Shown here in pieces: positions 17,265-25,061 of a DNA stretch of 38,578 nucleotides. This DNA comes from Promethearchaeota archaeon (lineage in GTDB: Archaea > Asgardarchaeota > Lokiarchaeia > Sigyniarchaeales > SOKP01), in contig JABXKB010000004.1 in the NCBI GenBank assembly GCA_013375485.1, positions 1-38,578 on the forward strand. Reading direction: 5' to 3'. A model generated the notes under the pieces. The model saw only the letters and a list, made by a program, of their open reading frames with translations, searched no databases and was not told the DNA's origin. Every line of letters begins with the position of its first letter. The first letter of the stretch is position 1. The position numbers and the translations under genes were made by a program.

Positions 17265-18362
17265 TTAAACATTACGGTAAAAAGGTGTAGAAACTATTTC
17301 TCCTTTTAAGAGTTTATTGCGAATTTCAATTTCAATTTTATTTCCTATTTCACTATATTGTTTTTCAACGAGTCCTAAACCAATTGTTTTCTTAAGTGTA
17401 GGTGAATATCCTCCTGAAGTAACGAATCCAATTTCATTGCCATTTTTAAAGATTTTAAAATTCTCTCTAATAATACCTTTATCAATCAAATTAAGGCCTA
17501 CTATAATTCTTTTAGCTCCTTCAGATTTTTGGTTCATCAAAACATTCTTTCCTATATATTCAATCCCTTCTTTGGGTTTTACTAGCCAACTAAGTCCCGC
17601 TTCAATAGGAGTAATAGCATCACTTATCTCATGACCATATAATGAATAAGAAGCTTCTAATCTTAATGAATCTCTAGCTCCTAAGCCTGCTGGGATAGCC
17701 CCAGTGTTTAGTAGATCATTCCAGATCTTTTCTGCGAATTCATTTTCAAAGGAGATTTCAAATCCACGCTCTCCCGTATATCCTGTTCTCGCTATAAATA
17801 TTGAATTACCTTTAAGGGTACAATGAGCAAAATAAAACCTATTAATTTGAGAAAGATCAACATCTACAAGTGGTTGAAGATTTTCATCCGTTTTTGGACC
17901 TTGAAAGGCTATTCTTGATCTTTTTGTTGAAAGATTTGTGATTTTAACATCTGATTCCCCTATATGATCATTTAACCACTTGAAGTCTTTTTCAATATTA
18001 CTCGCATTAACAATCATTCTAAAACGTTCAGGGGTTTCCTCATAATATACGAGATCATCTACAACGGCTCCGTTTTCATAACACATACAGGAATACTGAC
18101 CTTTAGATGGCTCTAATAAATTTAAATCATTTATCATTATATATTGAAGAAATTTAATGACATCTTTGCCTTCAAGGAAAAATTCACCCATATGCGAAAT
18201 ATCAAATATACCCGAGTGAGAACGAACAGCTTCGTGTTCCTTTATTATACTTTCATATTGTACTGGCATATACCAACCAGCAAAATTAACCATCCGTGCA
18301 GCATGTTTTACATGAGTTTCATAAAGTGCTGTTTTTTTAATATTATCTAGTTCATTACTCAT
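17265..18362 (-). CDS. gcvT: Glycine cleavage system T protein (aminomethyltransferase)
   Basis: About 365 residues. Family motifs are FAGWYMPVQY near the N-terminus, FDISHMGE, GYTGERGFEI and LGARDSLRLEA. It transfers the methylene group of glycine to a tetrahydropterin and releases ammonia. In this organism the pterin could be tetrahydromethanopterin, because Mch, Mtd and Ftr are encoded nearby, but the binding residues cannot be judged by eye. First gene of the operon. The longest ORF starts with GTG at 18377; the ATG at 18362 fits better with the TATA box at 18399-18407 and gives a short leader. Confidence 0.96.
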   Translation of the reverse strand: MSNELDNIKKTALYETHVKHAARMVNFAGWYMPVQYESIIKEHEAVRSHSGIFDISHMGEFFLEGKDVIKFLQYIMINDLNLLEPSKGQYSCMCYENGAVVDDLVYYEETPERFRMIVNASNIEKDFKWLNDHIGESDVKITNLSTKRSRIAFQGPKTDENLQPLVDVDLSQINRFYFAHCTLKGNSIFIARTGYTGERGFEISFENEFAEKIWNDLLNTGAIPAGLGARDSLRLEASYSLYGHEISDAITPIEAGLSWLVKPKEGIEYIGKNVLMNQKSEGAKRIIVGLNLIDKGIIRENFKIFKNGNEIGFVTSGGYSPTLKKTIGLGLVEKQYSEIGNKIEIEIRNKLLKGEIVSTPFYRNV

Positions 18363-18379
18363 AATTTCTACACACACTT

Positions 18380-18407
18380 ACATTATTAATGTGTTTGAGA
18401 TATATAG
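18380..18407 (-). promoter_or_regulatory. gcv operon promoter with a candidate operator palindrome
   Basis: Read on the minus strand, CTATATATC (18399-18407) is a TATA box about 40 bases before the gcvT ATG. Between it and the expected transcription start lies a perfect 13-base inverted repeat with one central base, ACATTA-A-TAATGT (18380-18392). A palindrome in this place is where an archaeal repressor would block polymerase. No glycine-riboswitch-like structure was seen. Confidence 0.45.
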
Positions 18408-18536
18408 TGGAATAAAATATGTGCTTAATTAAAATTTTTTGGCTTTCGGATAATAGCCAAAAGTTTACTTTATTAGTTTTGATATTCTAGACTAAAATCG
18501 TAAAAATTTATTTATTAGGTATATTTTAATTAAAAA

Positions 18537-19412
18537 ATGAATGAAAAAAATAATAAAAATCATTATTTATCATTAAAAGACATAATCTCTGAGAGTCTTC
18601 TAAGAGATTTAATTTTATTCACATTCCTTTTTCTATTAATAATAACTCAAGCTTGGGATAATATACTCTTGTTATTATTTCCTCTAACAACATACACATT
18701 TTCACTTTTCTTTCGTATTCTCGGGACAAACAAAAAGAAAACTCTATTTGAAAACAGTCTAATTATTTATAATCCTTTAGGTATAGAAGAAACTAATGCA
18801 AATCGATTATTATTTTCTACGATGTTTCAATTAATCTTAATTTTCTGGTTAGGCGCTGAATCGTTGTACAATCCAATCATAGTTAATAGCTATTTATTAT
18901 TTTTTAAAGGTTTCCTTATCTTTTTTTATACATTTGCGTTTTTTTGGATTTTCATTGATATATGGAAATATACTAGGATAGAAATATTAACTGACACAAT
19001 TAAAGCCGAAATTGATTCTCATTCTGCAAGAGATTTAAGAAATATTATCTCATTTTTGCAATTAAAAAATTTTAAATTAACCTCTCTAATCAATTTTTTC
19101 GTCTTCATAATTTTGAACATTCTTAATTTGATTTTTAATATGTTTATAAATAATAATTTAAGTTTTGGGGTACAATTTTATCTTCCAGGTTCTCAACTAA
19201 TAACTTTCTCATATTTTTTCTATGGAATCCTTATTATTCCTCCAGTACTGTCATTAATTCTATTCAGTTTAAATTATAAAGCTATTAATAATTTTAATAG
19301 AGAAAAGTTGGATAAAATTATTGAAGCACTACCAAGAAACTTGCAAGTAAAAATAATTGAAAACCTTAAAGCACTGAATAATAAAATTAAAAAACGATTA
19401 AACATTGAATAG
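18537..19412 (+). CDS. Unrecognised membrane protein with about six transmembrane helices
   Basis: 291 residues. Hydrophobic segments lie near residues 22-40, 43-62, 90-106, 114-143, 180-205 and 225-252. The soluble parts are a polar N-terminus of about 20 residues, a loop with TNKKKTLFENS (about 70-80), a loop of about 35 residues after the fourth helix (TRIEILTDTIKAEIDSHSARDL) and a basic helical tail of about 35 residues likely facing the cytoplasm. I do not recognise the family. The ATG is preceded by an AT-rich TTTATTTATT element about 25-35 bases upstream. It is followed after 66 bases by a Ras-like GTPase on the same strand, so a functional link is possible. Confidence 0.8.
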   Translation: MNEKNNKNHYLSLKDIISESLLRDLILFTFLFLLIITQAWDNILLLLFPLTTYTFSLFFRILGTNKKKTLFENSLIIYNPLGIEETNANRLLFSTMFQLILIFWLGAESLYNPIIVNSYLLFFKGFLIFFYTFAFFWIFIDIWKYTRIEILTDTIKAEIDSHSARDLRNIISFLQLKNFKLTSLINFFVFIILNILNLIFNMFINNNLSFGVQFYLPGSQLITFSYFFYGILIIPPVLSLILFSLNYKAINNFNREKLDKIIEALPRNLQVKIIENLKALNNKIKKRLNIE

Positions 19413-19478
19413 AAATTTATTAAAATCATAATTTACATTATTATAAATAATATCCTCAAAAGAATTAGGTTCTGGATC

Positions 19479-20018
19479 ATGGCTCAGCGAAAGATGCTCT
19501 TTAAAGTGGTTATTGTGGGAGATGGGGGAGTAGGTAAAAGTACTATGGTACAGAGACTAACAACGGGGCAGTTTATCCCTCAGAAAATTACAATAGGAAC
19601 TGATCTTGCAGTCCAGAGAATACAAATCGATAATAAAACAACTGTAAATCTTCAGATCTGGGATTTTGCGGGAGAAAGACGTTTTAGATTGTTTTTACCT
19701 AATTACTCTCGAGGAGCAACTGGATGCTTACTTTGTTATGATATAACAAGGCAAACTAGTTTTGACAGTTTGGATGAGTGGTTTAAAATTGTAAATGAAA
19801 ATGCTATTGATCCCGTATTTATCTTAGTTGGAGAAAAACTTGATTTAGCAGACATCAGAAGAAGTGTACGATATGAACATGCTGAAGAATTCAAAAATAA
19901 ATATAATTTAGATTACTTTTTTGAGACTTCCTCAAAAAGTGGTGAAAATAATAAAATGATTTTTGAAACATTAACTCATTCGATTATTAAGAAAAGACAA
20001 CTTCTTAAAAAAGAATAA
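19479..20018 (+). CDS. Ras/Rab-like small GTPase with altered G3 and G4 motifs
   Basis: 179 residues of a single Ras-fold domain. G1 is GDGGVGKS (14-21) and G2 has ITIGTD (T38). G3 is WDFAGERRF, where the catalytic glutamine (Ras Q61) is E66. G4 is EKLD (119-122) in place of NKxD. G5 is SSKSG (about 151-155). Switch I and WDxAG are close to eukaryotic Rab proteins, as known for Asgard archaea. There is no C-terminal cysteine for prenylation; the tail is lysine-rich (KKRQLLKKE). The loss of Gln61 and the G4 asparagine suggests slow hydrolysis and relaxed or weaker guanine recognition (inference). Downstream FrhB-like gene converges (57 bases). Confidence 0.95.
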   Translation: MAQRKMLFKVVIVGDGGVGKSTMVQRLTTGQFIPQKITIGTDLAVQRIQIDNKTTVNLQIWDFAGERRFRLFLPNYSRGATGCLLCYDITRQTSFDSLDEWFKIVNENAIDPVFILVGEKLDLADIRRSVRYEHAEEFKNKYNLDYFFETSSKSGENNKMIFETLTHSIIKKRQLLKKE

Positions 20019-20075
20019 TTTCATTTTTCAAATAAATAGAAAAAAAGAAATAAAATACTAAAAGAACTGTTTATT

Positions 20076-21020
20076 TTATTCTTCAAGCATATCTTTTAAC
20101 TCATCCACGTTAAGATTTAAGTACTTAGCTGTTATTAAATCTTTACCCAGAAGAGTTAGAAAGTTTTTCTTGCGTTTTTTATTTAAAAACTTCTTCATCT
20201 CAGATAAGTCTGGATTTGGATCTGTAATTTCGATCAATTTTTTTTTAACTGCGGTATCTACAAGTTTTTGTCCAATATCTGTTCTAATAATTAATAATGC
20301 TTCTCCAGAACCTTTTGGAGCACCCCATGGAGAGTAGGAAATATCTGAAAATTCTCCTGAGAAATCGGTACAATATTTACATCCTGTCATACCTCCAGAA
20401 GAACACGCAAATGCTATTTTTAATGAAGTACGTTCTGCTCCAGTATTAAAATCAGAGACTAAAATTTTAGCAAGTCCTTGTAAATGACAGGGATTAGCTA
20501 TTATTCCAATATCTCGTTTATAAGCTTTATATGCTTGACCAATTCCAGTGACCAAAGGTCCAGCATTATCCATTGTAGCTTTCGGTATGTATTTTTTAGC
20601 GCCTTTAGCATTATCTACAACAACTGGAAATGCTACTGGTGGTTTTTTAGTTTTTGGCTGACTTAAAACCATGTGTTTAACAATTCCCGCATCAAAAGCA
20701 GCAATTACTAGATTATATAAAATAGTATCTTTATTTTTTGATTTTACTTGAATTATATCGTTATAGACTCCAACAGCTAGATCAATACGAGTTTTTCCAA
20801 ACATTTTCAGCTCCATTTCTGATATAGGGAGAAAATTTCGTGGACAGGAATTGTAGCAGAGTCCTACGGTTTCAGCACACTCATCTACAACATAAGCTTC
20901 TCCATTTTCTTTATTAAAATCCATATGTGGACAGAAAGCATTACAACTCCCACAGTGAATGCATAAACCAGCATAGATCACTTCATTTTCGAGATCTTGA
21001 CTCGATTTTTCAACTTTCAT
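20076..21020 (-). CDS. FrhB-like coenzyme F420 oxidoreductase subunit (FrhB/FdhB family)
   Basis: 314 residues. The N-terminal ferredoxin part has C20, C23, C26 and C30 (CIHCGSCNAFC) for a 4Fe-4S cluster, and more cysteines at 48, 55 and 59. The FrhB domain follows, with IANPCHLQGL, FACSSGG, GCKYCTDF and SPWGAPKGSG, the last typical of proteins that move electrons between iron-sulfur clusters and F420 through flavin. FrhB-family proteins serve F420-reducing hydrogenases, formate dehydrogenases, Fpo/Fqo-like complexes and sulfite reductases. No partner subunit is adjacent, so its complex is unknown. It could supply or consume F420H2 for Mtd encoded at 37198-38043 (inference). Confidence 0.9.
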   Translation of the reverse strand: MKVEKSSQDLENEVIYAGLCIHCGSCNAFCPHMDFNKENGEAYVVDECAETVGLCYNSCPRNFLPISEMELKMFGKTRIDLAVGVYNDIIQVKSKNKDTILYNLVIAAFDAGIVKHMVLSQPKTKKPPVAFPVVVDNAKGAKKYIPKATMDNAGPLVTGIGQAYKAYKRDIGIIANPCHLQGLAKILVSDFNTGAERTSLKIAFACSSGGMTGCKYCTDFSGEFSDISYSPWGAPKGSGEALLIIRTDIGQKLVDTAVKKKLIEITDPNPDLSEMKKFLNKKRKKNFLTLLGKDLITAKYLNLNVDELKDMLEE

Positions 21021-21196
21021 TTGATTTAACCATGTTCATTATTTTATGATTGTGTGAAATTTCATTTTCATACTAAAACTAAAGTGTTAAGATATTTAAT
21101 TTTTTTTTTTTATGCTCTATTATATGTAATATGTCTTTGTTAGTATTTTGTGAAATCTGTATACCTCTAATCCACTAAATCAATAAAGTATATAAG

Positions 21197-21513
21197 CTTT
21201 TTTAGAGAGACAACTTATATTTACTTTAAGGAAGAACAATAAAACACGACATCTATGAGAAACTCATGGAAAAGTATGAATTAAATAAATATTTAAGTTT
21301 AAAGCTTGAAGATGGAAAAACTAATATATATATTGGAGAAGAATTATTTCTGCAGTGTAAATCTCTGATACTAAATATCCCAAAAAATAAAATTAAAGAA
21401 CTTTCCAATATAAAATCCATTGATGAAGCCACTGAAAAACTTTTACTTTTTCAATGTACTCAGTACAATTTTTACACTCTGGAAGCTTACATAAAAACTC
21501 TTTTTTAGAGAGA
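21197..21513. repeat. 14-base direct repeat flanking a truncated gene
   Basis: CTTTTTTAGAGAGA occurs at 21197-21210 and again at 21500-21513. The 303-base period encloses the 80-residue ORF, and the second copy contains its stop codon. The repeat may be the trace of an insertion or of recombination; because it is low in complexity, chance is possible. Confidence 0.5.
21266..21508 (+). CDS. Short, probably truncated member of a Lokiarchaeal protein family
   Basis: 80 residues. The block LSLKLEDGKTNIYIGEELFLQCKSLILNIP followed by IKSIDEATEKL (given here in parts: LSLKLEDGKTNIYI, LFLQCKSLILNIP, SIDEATEKL) resembles the start of long leucine-rich proteins that I recall as numerous in Lokiarchaeal genomes; in those, an FWGHCSN-type motif and leucine-rich helices follow. 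Here the sequence stops soon after, so it looks like a remnant. Codons before the ATG (KHDIYEKL) also look like family sequence but have no start codon. Family recognition is from memory and not checked. Confidence 0.55.
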   Translation: MEKYELNKYLSLKLEDGKTNIYIGEELFLQCKSLILNIPKNKIKELSNIKSIDEATEKLLLFQCTQYNFYTLEAYIKTLF

Positions 21514-21560
21514 TGGCATGTATTTTCGAAGGGACAAATAATTAAGTTTAATTTTGAAAG

Positions 21561-21597
21561 AAAATCGACTTTAACACTCGTCTTAATAGTTGATTTT
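21561..21597. other. Hairpin-forming inverted repeat
   Basis: AAAATCGACT (21561-21570) pairs with AGTTGATTTT (21588-21597) with one G-U pair and a 17-base loop. It lies in the 217-base gap after the truncated gene and beyond the 3' end of the winged-helix gene, so it could be a transcript end or a small structured RNA. Confidence 0.3.
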
Positions 21598-21725
21598 TAG
21601 GTAGTTTTGAATAAAAAACAAGAGTTGTTCTTTTTAAAATGGTGCAGAACGAAAATTTTATAAATAAAATCTTTTTCTTATCAAATTCTAACCTTTTTAG
21701 CTTAAACAAGGAAAAATAACATCCC

Positions 21726-22004
21726 TTAAGGTTCATCTAATAAACGGGAGCAAGTTTCATCAAGTTTTTTTATTAAATGATCTCGATCTTTCCAAGTGAT
21801 CCATGTGCTTCCTGATTTTTCGAAATGGAACCCATCATATTCATCTTTTATTTTTGCTAATGTTTTCTTTATAAAACTCCAAGAAAACCCAGTATCTTCG
21901 ACTATTTTTGCTATAGCAATAGGATGGTTTAGATCGAGGTATTTATTAAAATAATCTATTAATTTCTCGAAACCTGATTTAGGAGGATTTTCTGATTGAT
22001 TCAT
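21726..22004 (-). CDS. Small winged-helix-like protein
   Basis: 92 residues. After a polar start (MNQSENPPKSG), a helix FEKLIDYFNKYLD leads to a helix-turn-helix-like segment with PIAIAKIVEDTGFSWSFIKKTLAKI (parts: HPIAIAKIVEDTG, WSFIKKTLAKIK), then FHFEKSGSTWITW, which would form the beta wing. That order fits a compact winged-helix DNA-binding domain. AAGGA six bases before the ATG supports the start. It is divergent from the SCP2-like gene, whose promoter it could control. No closer family could be named. Confidence 0.7.
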   Translation of the reverse strand: MNQSENPPKSGFEKLIDYFNKYLDLNHPIAIAKIVEDTGFSWSFIKKTLAKIKDEYDGFHFEKSGSTWITWKDRDHLIKKLDETCSRLLDEP

Positions 22005-22166
22005 AATGATTCCTTTTTACTATTTTTTTAATCATTTGAATTAGTTTATCAAGAATCTATAATTTAAGTTAATAGATTAATTTTATTTAAGTAGTATATC
22101 ATCAAATTTTTATTATAACCATTGTTTTTGGGAGTATAGTCTAAACTACAATAAATTTTGATATTT

Positions 22167-22574
22167 ATGTCTAATAATAATATTAATCCCTCAAAAGAAA
22201 GTACCTTCGCTGAAGCTATTGCAAATATATATAAACCTCTAAACAATAATAAGAAATTCAAGGAAGAGTATAAAAATGATACTTTTAAAATTTTATTAAA
22301 TCCTAAAGATGGGAAATTTGCTGCTTTAATTACAGTAGATAATGGAAAATTATCAGTTGAAAGTATAGAAAATACATCTAAAAAAAACCTTGATCAAAAA
22401 GTTTTGGGATGGAATGGGTTAATGCAAACAACTAAAGAATTATTCAGTTCAATAGGGAGGGGAGAATTATCAACAAGCGATATAGCAAAGAAGGTTGTAA
22501 CACGTAAAATTAAAGTTAAAAATACTAAAATTTTAACGAAATTCTCGGAGTTAGGTTCTATATTAAGAGAATAA
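22167..22574 (+). CDS. SCP2-like (sterol carrier protein fold) small protein
   Basis: About 135 residues. The order of elements fits the SCP2 fold: a helix (SKESTFAEAIANIYKPL), strands with FKILLNPKDGKFAALI and GKLSVES, a helix (GWNGLMQTTKELFSSIGRGEL), a short ...KKVVTRKIKVKN strand and a final helix (ILTKFSELGSIL). SCP2 proteins bind lipids or acyl-CoA in a hydrophobic tunnel. Assignment is by pattern only. A TTG at 22158 opens the frame, but the ATG at 22167 is the better start. It converges on the 3-hydroxyacyl-CoA dehydrogenase gene, which fits a role in acyl-CoA handling (inference). Confidence 0.7.
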   Translation: MSNNNINPSKESTFAEAIANIYKPLNNNKKFKEEYKNDTFKILLNPKDGKFAALITVDNGKLSVESIENTSKKNLDQKVLGWNGLMQTTKELFSSIGRGELSTSDIAKKVVTRKIKVKNTKILTKFSELGSILRE

Positions 22575-22692
22575 ATTACATTCGACAAGAGAAAATTTTT
22601 TTATATTAAACCTAGATACAAATTCAAGTCTAAAAATCACAATTGTAGGTCTAAAAATGATTATTAGTTTTGATTCGTTCTTTTGAAGGTTT

Positions 22693-23871
22693 CTATTTAC
22701 GCATTTGAATAAATTTCCCAGATTTCATTAACTCACATGGTTTTAAATAAGTTAATCCTGATTTTTCTACAAAATCTTCTAATAAATTTGTCCAGTTCTT
22801 GTAATTTCTTTTACCAGCTCCAAACGGTCCTGGAAGATCCATCCCCGCTAGCATTGTATCATCAATTATTTTATATCCTGAGACAATTCCTTCTTCTAGA
22901 AGTTTACATCCTTCATTTAATTGAATTGCCATAAACAGTTCAAGATCAAGAATTCCAGAACATTTTTCCATATTTATAAGTGGTCTTCCTTCCATCCATT
23001 TGAAGAGTCCTTTTCCCGTTTTTCTTCCTAAATCTTTATTATTTACTAATTTTGTTAAGGTTTTTCCAGGAGTAAAATCATCGGATAAAACTTCCTTAAA
23101 ATAATTCAGGGCATTATAAATCACATCTAGCCCTAAATAATCCCATCTTGCAAAAGGTCCTATTTCCATTAACTCCTTAGTATCAGCATCTATTTGTTCT
23201 AATGGAATGCCTTTCTCCATAGCAAAATCAAGGAGCCAATTTATATAAGCACTCGTTCCTATTGTTAACCTATTTACAATAAATCCTGGGCTTTCTTTTT
23301 CAAGAACTGGTAAAAACCTCTTTCCTTTAAGTGCAGGAAATTGTTGACAAACTTTCTTGGCTATCACAACAGTATTTTCTGAAGTTTCTCTTCCCTTAAT
23401 AATTTCAATCAATCTAAGTACTACAATTGGAGTAAAAAAATGACATCCCACAACTCGATCAGATCTCCCTGAAGAAGATGCTATTTCAGTTATACTCATT
23501 GTTGATGTATTAGTTGCTAAGATTGCATGCTTTGGTGAGTATTTTCCCAATTTCTCAAAAAGTTGTTGCTTAATTTGCATTAATTCTGGAATTGCCTCAA
23601 TTATAAAATCAGCATTAGATACCGCTTTTTTTAGATCTACTTCTTTAATTAGATTTTTCATTAATCCAGAAGCTGTAAATCCCTCTCTTAACTTCCCTTT
23701 AACTTCTAGTCTTTTTAATCCATCTTCAATTTTATTTTCTGCTTTCTCGAGTATTTTATAACTTAAATCGTTTAAAATTACAGGCTTGAAACCTCCCATT
23801 AAAGCCACTTGAGCGATTTCATGACCCATAGTTCCAGCACCGATGACACTTATTGACTTTATATTGACCAT
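22693..23871 (-). CDS. 3-hydroxyacyl-CoA dehydrogenase with two C-terminal 3HCDH domains
   Basis: 392 residues. The NAD-binding Rossmann part starts SVIGAGTMGHEIAQ (about 8-21). ATNTSTMSITEIA, VVGCHFFTP (catalytic histidine region) and SPGFIVNRL are family motifs. A second, shorter 3HCDH-type domain (about 300-392) contains IQLNEGCKLLEEGI and GPFGAGKRNYKNW. Bacterial single-domain enzymes are about 280 residues, so the extension is notable but also known in other archaeal members. It oxidises 3-hydroxyacyl-CoA to 3-oxoacyl-CoA with NAD. GGAGG nine bases before the ATG supports the start. Confidence 0.93.
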   Translation of the reverse strand: MVNIKSISVIGAGTMGHEIAQVALMGGFKPVILNDLSYKILEKAENKIEDGLKRLEVKGKLREGFTASGLMKNLIKEVDLKKAVSNADFIIEAIPELMQIKQQLFEKLGKYSPKHAILATNTSTMSITEIASSSGRSDRVVGCHFFTPIVVLRLIEIIKGRETSENTVVIAKKVCQQFPALKGKRFLPVLEKESPGFIVNRLTIGTSAYINWLLDFAMEKGIPLEQIDADTKELMEIGPFARWDYLGLDVIYNALNYFKEVLSDDFTPGKTLTKLVNNKDLGRKTGKGLFKWMEGRPLINMEKCSGILDLELFMAIQLNEGCKLLEEGIVSGYKIIDDTMLAGMDLPGPFGAGKRNYKNWTNLLEDFVEKSGLTYLKPCELMKSGKFIQMRK

Positions 23872-23954
23872 TGGTTTATTCCTCCATATAGCATCAACAT
23901 TTTTAATTAGTTAATAAAATTAATAGTTATTTTCTTAAAAAAAATTAATTCTAG

Positions 23955-24938
23955 TTAAACAAAAAAAGTTGAAATTAAATACCATGATAGTATCATTGTA
24001 CCTATTCCGAGAAAAATTGATATTGGTAAACCAGGTAAAATTTTATTTCTTTTTAATCCTGAAATTGTAATACCTGTTCCTACAAGAATAGCAATAGCAG
24101 TTAAAATCATTACAAATATATTATTTGTTTGAATAAGTGCACTGGAAGTTAACATACTATAAAACGCTAAATCTCCTATTCCAATTTCCAATTTAGACGT
24201 ATCATACTCATATTCTCCATTTTCAATTTTTTGTTGTAGTTCTACATCAGATAAAACATTCCCATCCTCAGGAGTTGATGCAATATCGATTAAAACTTTT
24301 ATTGGTCCATGTTTATATAAAACAGCAAAAATATCCCAACAAGAAATTCCTACTAATATGGCTAGGGTTGTCCAAAGGGGCATTAAAACACCCATTGATG
24401 CTCCAATTAATAATCCTATATATAATACGACGAAATTTTTTGTTTTTATTGATTTAGAAGTAAAATATTGATACATCATAAGAATTGTAAAAACTGCTGA
24501 AAGGATAATCAATTCATAATAAAATAAATAAAATAAATGTGGTAATCTCAAAAATAATAAATAAAGCACAATTTGTCCAAAAAACCAAGTTTGAAAAAAT
24601 CCGATTAGGGCAAAACTAAATCCAAAAATATACATCAGAACGCCAATACCTTTTTTTTTTATAATATATATTATTACAAATGCTGAGATTACCGCTAATG
24701 CTGTATAAATTAACCCATTTAAAAGCCCTCCCAATGCTCCCATTTCACTTTCTGAAAAGTATCCCCCATCAATCTGAAATCCAGCTTCAACATAAGTTAA
24801 ATAAGCTAAAATTCCCGCTATAATAACTACGAGAATTATAGGTAATGGGTACAGTTTTCTTGTTATTCTATATGTTGGAAAAAAGTGAGGGATAAAATCT
24901 TTTTTCACAATTTCTTTATTTTCAGGACTTTCAACCAT
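23955..24938 (-). CDS. Presenilin/signal peptide peptidase-like intramembrane aspartyl protease
   Basis: 327 residues with about nine transmembrane helices. The two catalytic aspartates of this class lie in WDIFAV (D202) and GIGDLAFYS (D256). The third hallmark, PAL, appears as PGLP (302-305). The long loop before GIGD (about 210-250) is hydrophilic. The match is to the archaeal branch of the presenilin-type family, which cleaves peptides within the membrane. The N-terminal 27 residues are polar. It is divergent from the archaemetzincin gene with a 123-base gap. Confidence 0.88.
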   Translation of the reverse strand: MVESPENKEIVKKDFIPHFFPTYRITRKLYPLPIILVVIIAGILAYLTYVEAGFQIDGGYFSESEMGALGGLLNGLIYTALAVISAFVIIYIIKKKGIGVLMYIFGFSFALIGFFQTWFFGQIVLYLLFLRLPHLFYLFYYELIILSAVFTILMMYQYFTSKSIKTKNFVVLYIGLLIGASMGVLMPLWTTLAILVGISCWDIFAVLYKHGPIKVLIDIASTPEDGNVLSDVELQQKIENGEYEYDTSKLEIGIGDLAFYSMLTSSALIQTNNIFVMILTAIAILVGTGITISGLKRNKILPGLPISIFLGIGTMILSWYLISTFFV

Positions 24939-25061
24939 AATTTAGAGTAGTTATTTAATTAAAATATTGATTTTTAGATTATAATATTATTACTGACTTA
25001 AATACCTATTAATAATAAAATCCTGTTTTTCAATTTTCAATTATTAGAAAGAAACTTCTTA

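Noticed and set aside
21100-21111. Run of 12 T
   Set aside because: It could be a plus-strand terminator, but no plus-strand gene ends just before it; it lies upstream of the minus-strand FrhB-like gene.
21548-21736. Minus-strand ORF of 62 codons overlapping the end of the winged-helix gene
   Set aside because: Composition is only hydrophobic/basic low-complexity residues expected from AT-rich DNA, there is no ribosome-binding site, and a hairpin lies inside it.
22064-22261. Minus-strand ORF of 65 codons
   Set aside because: It overlaps the start of the SCP2-like gene on the other strand and reads as AT-rich noise.
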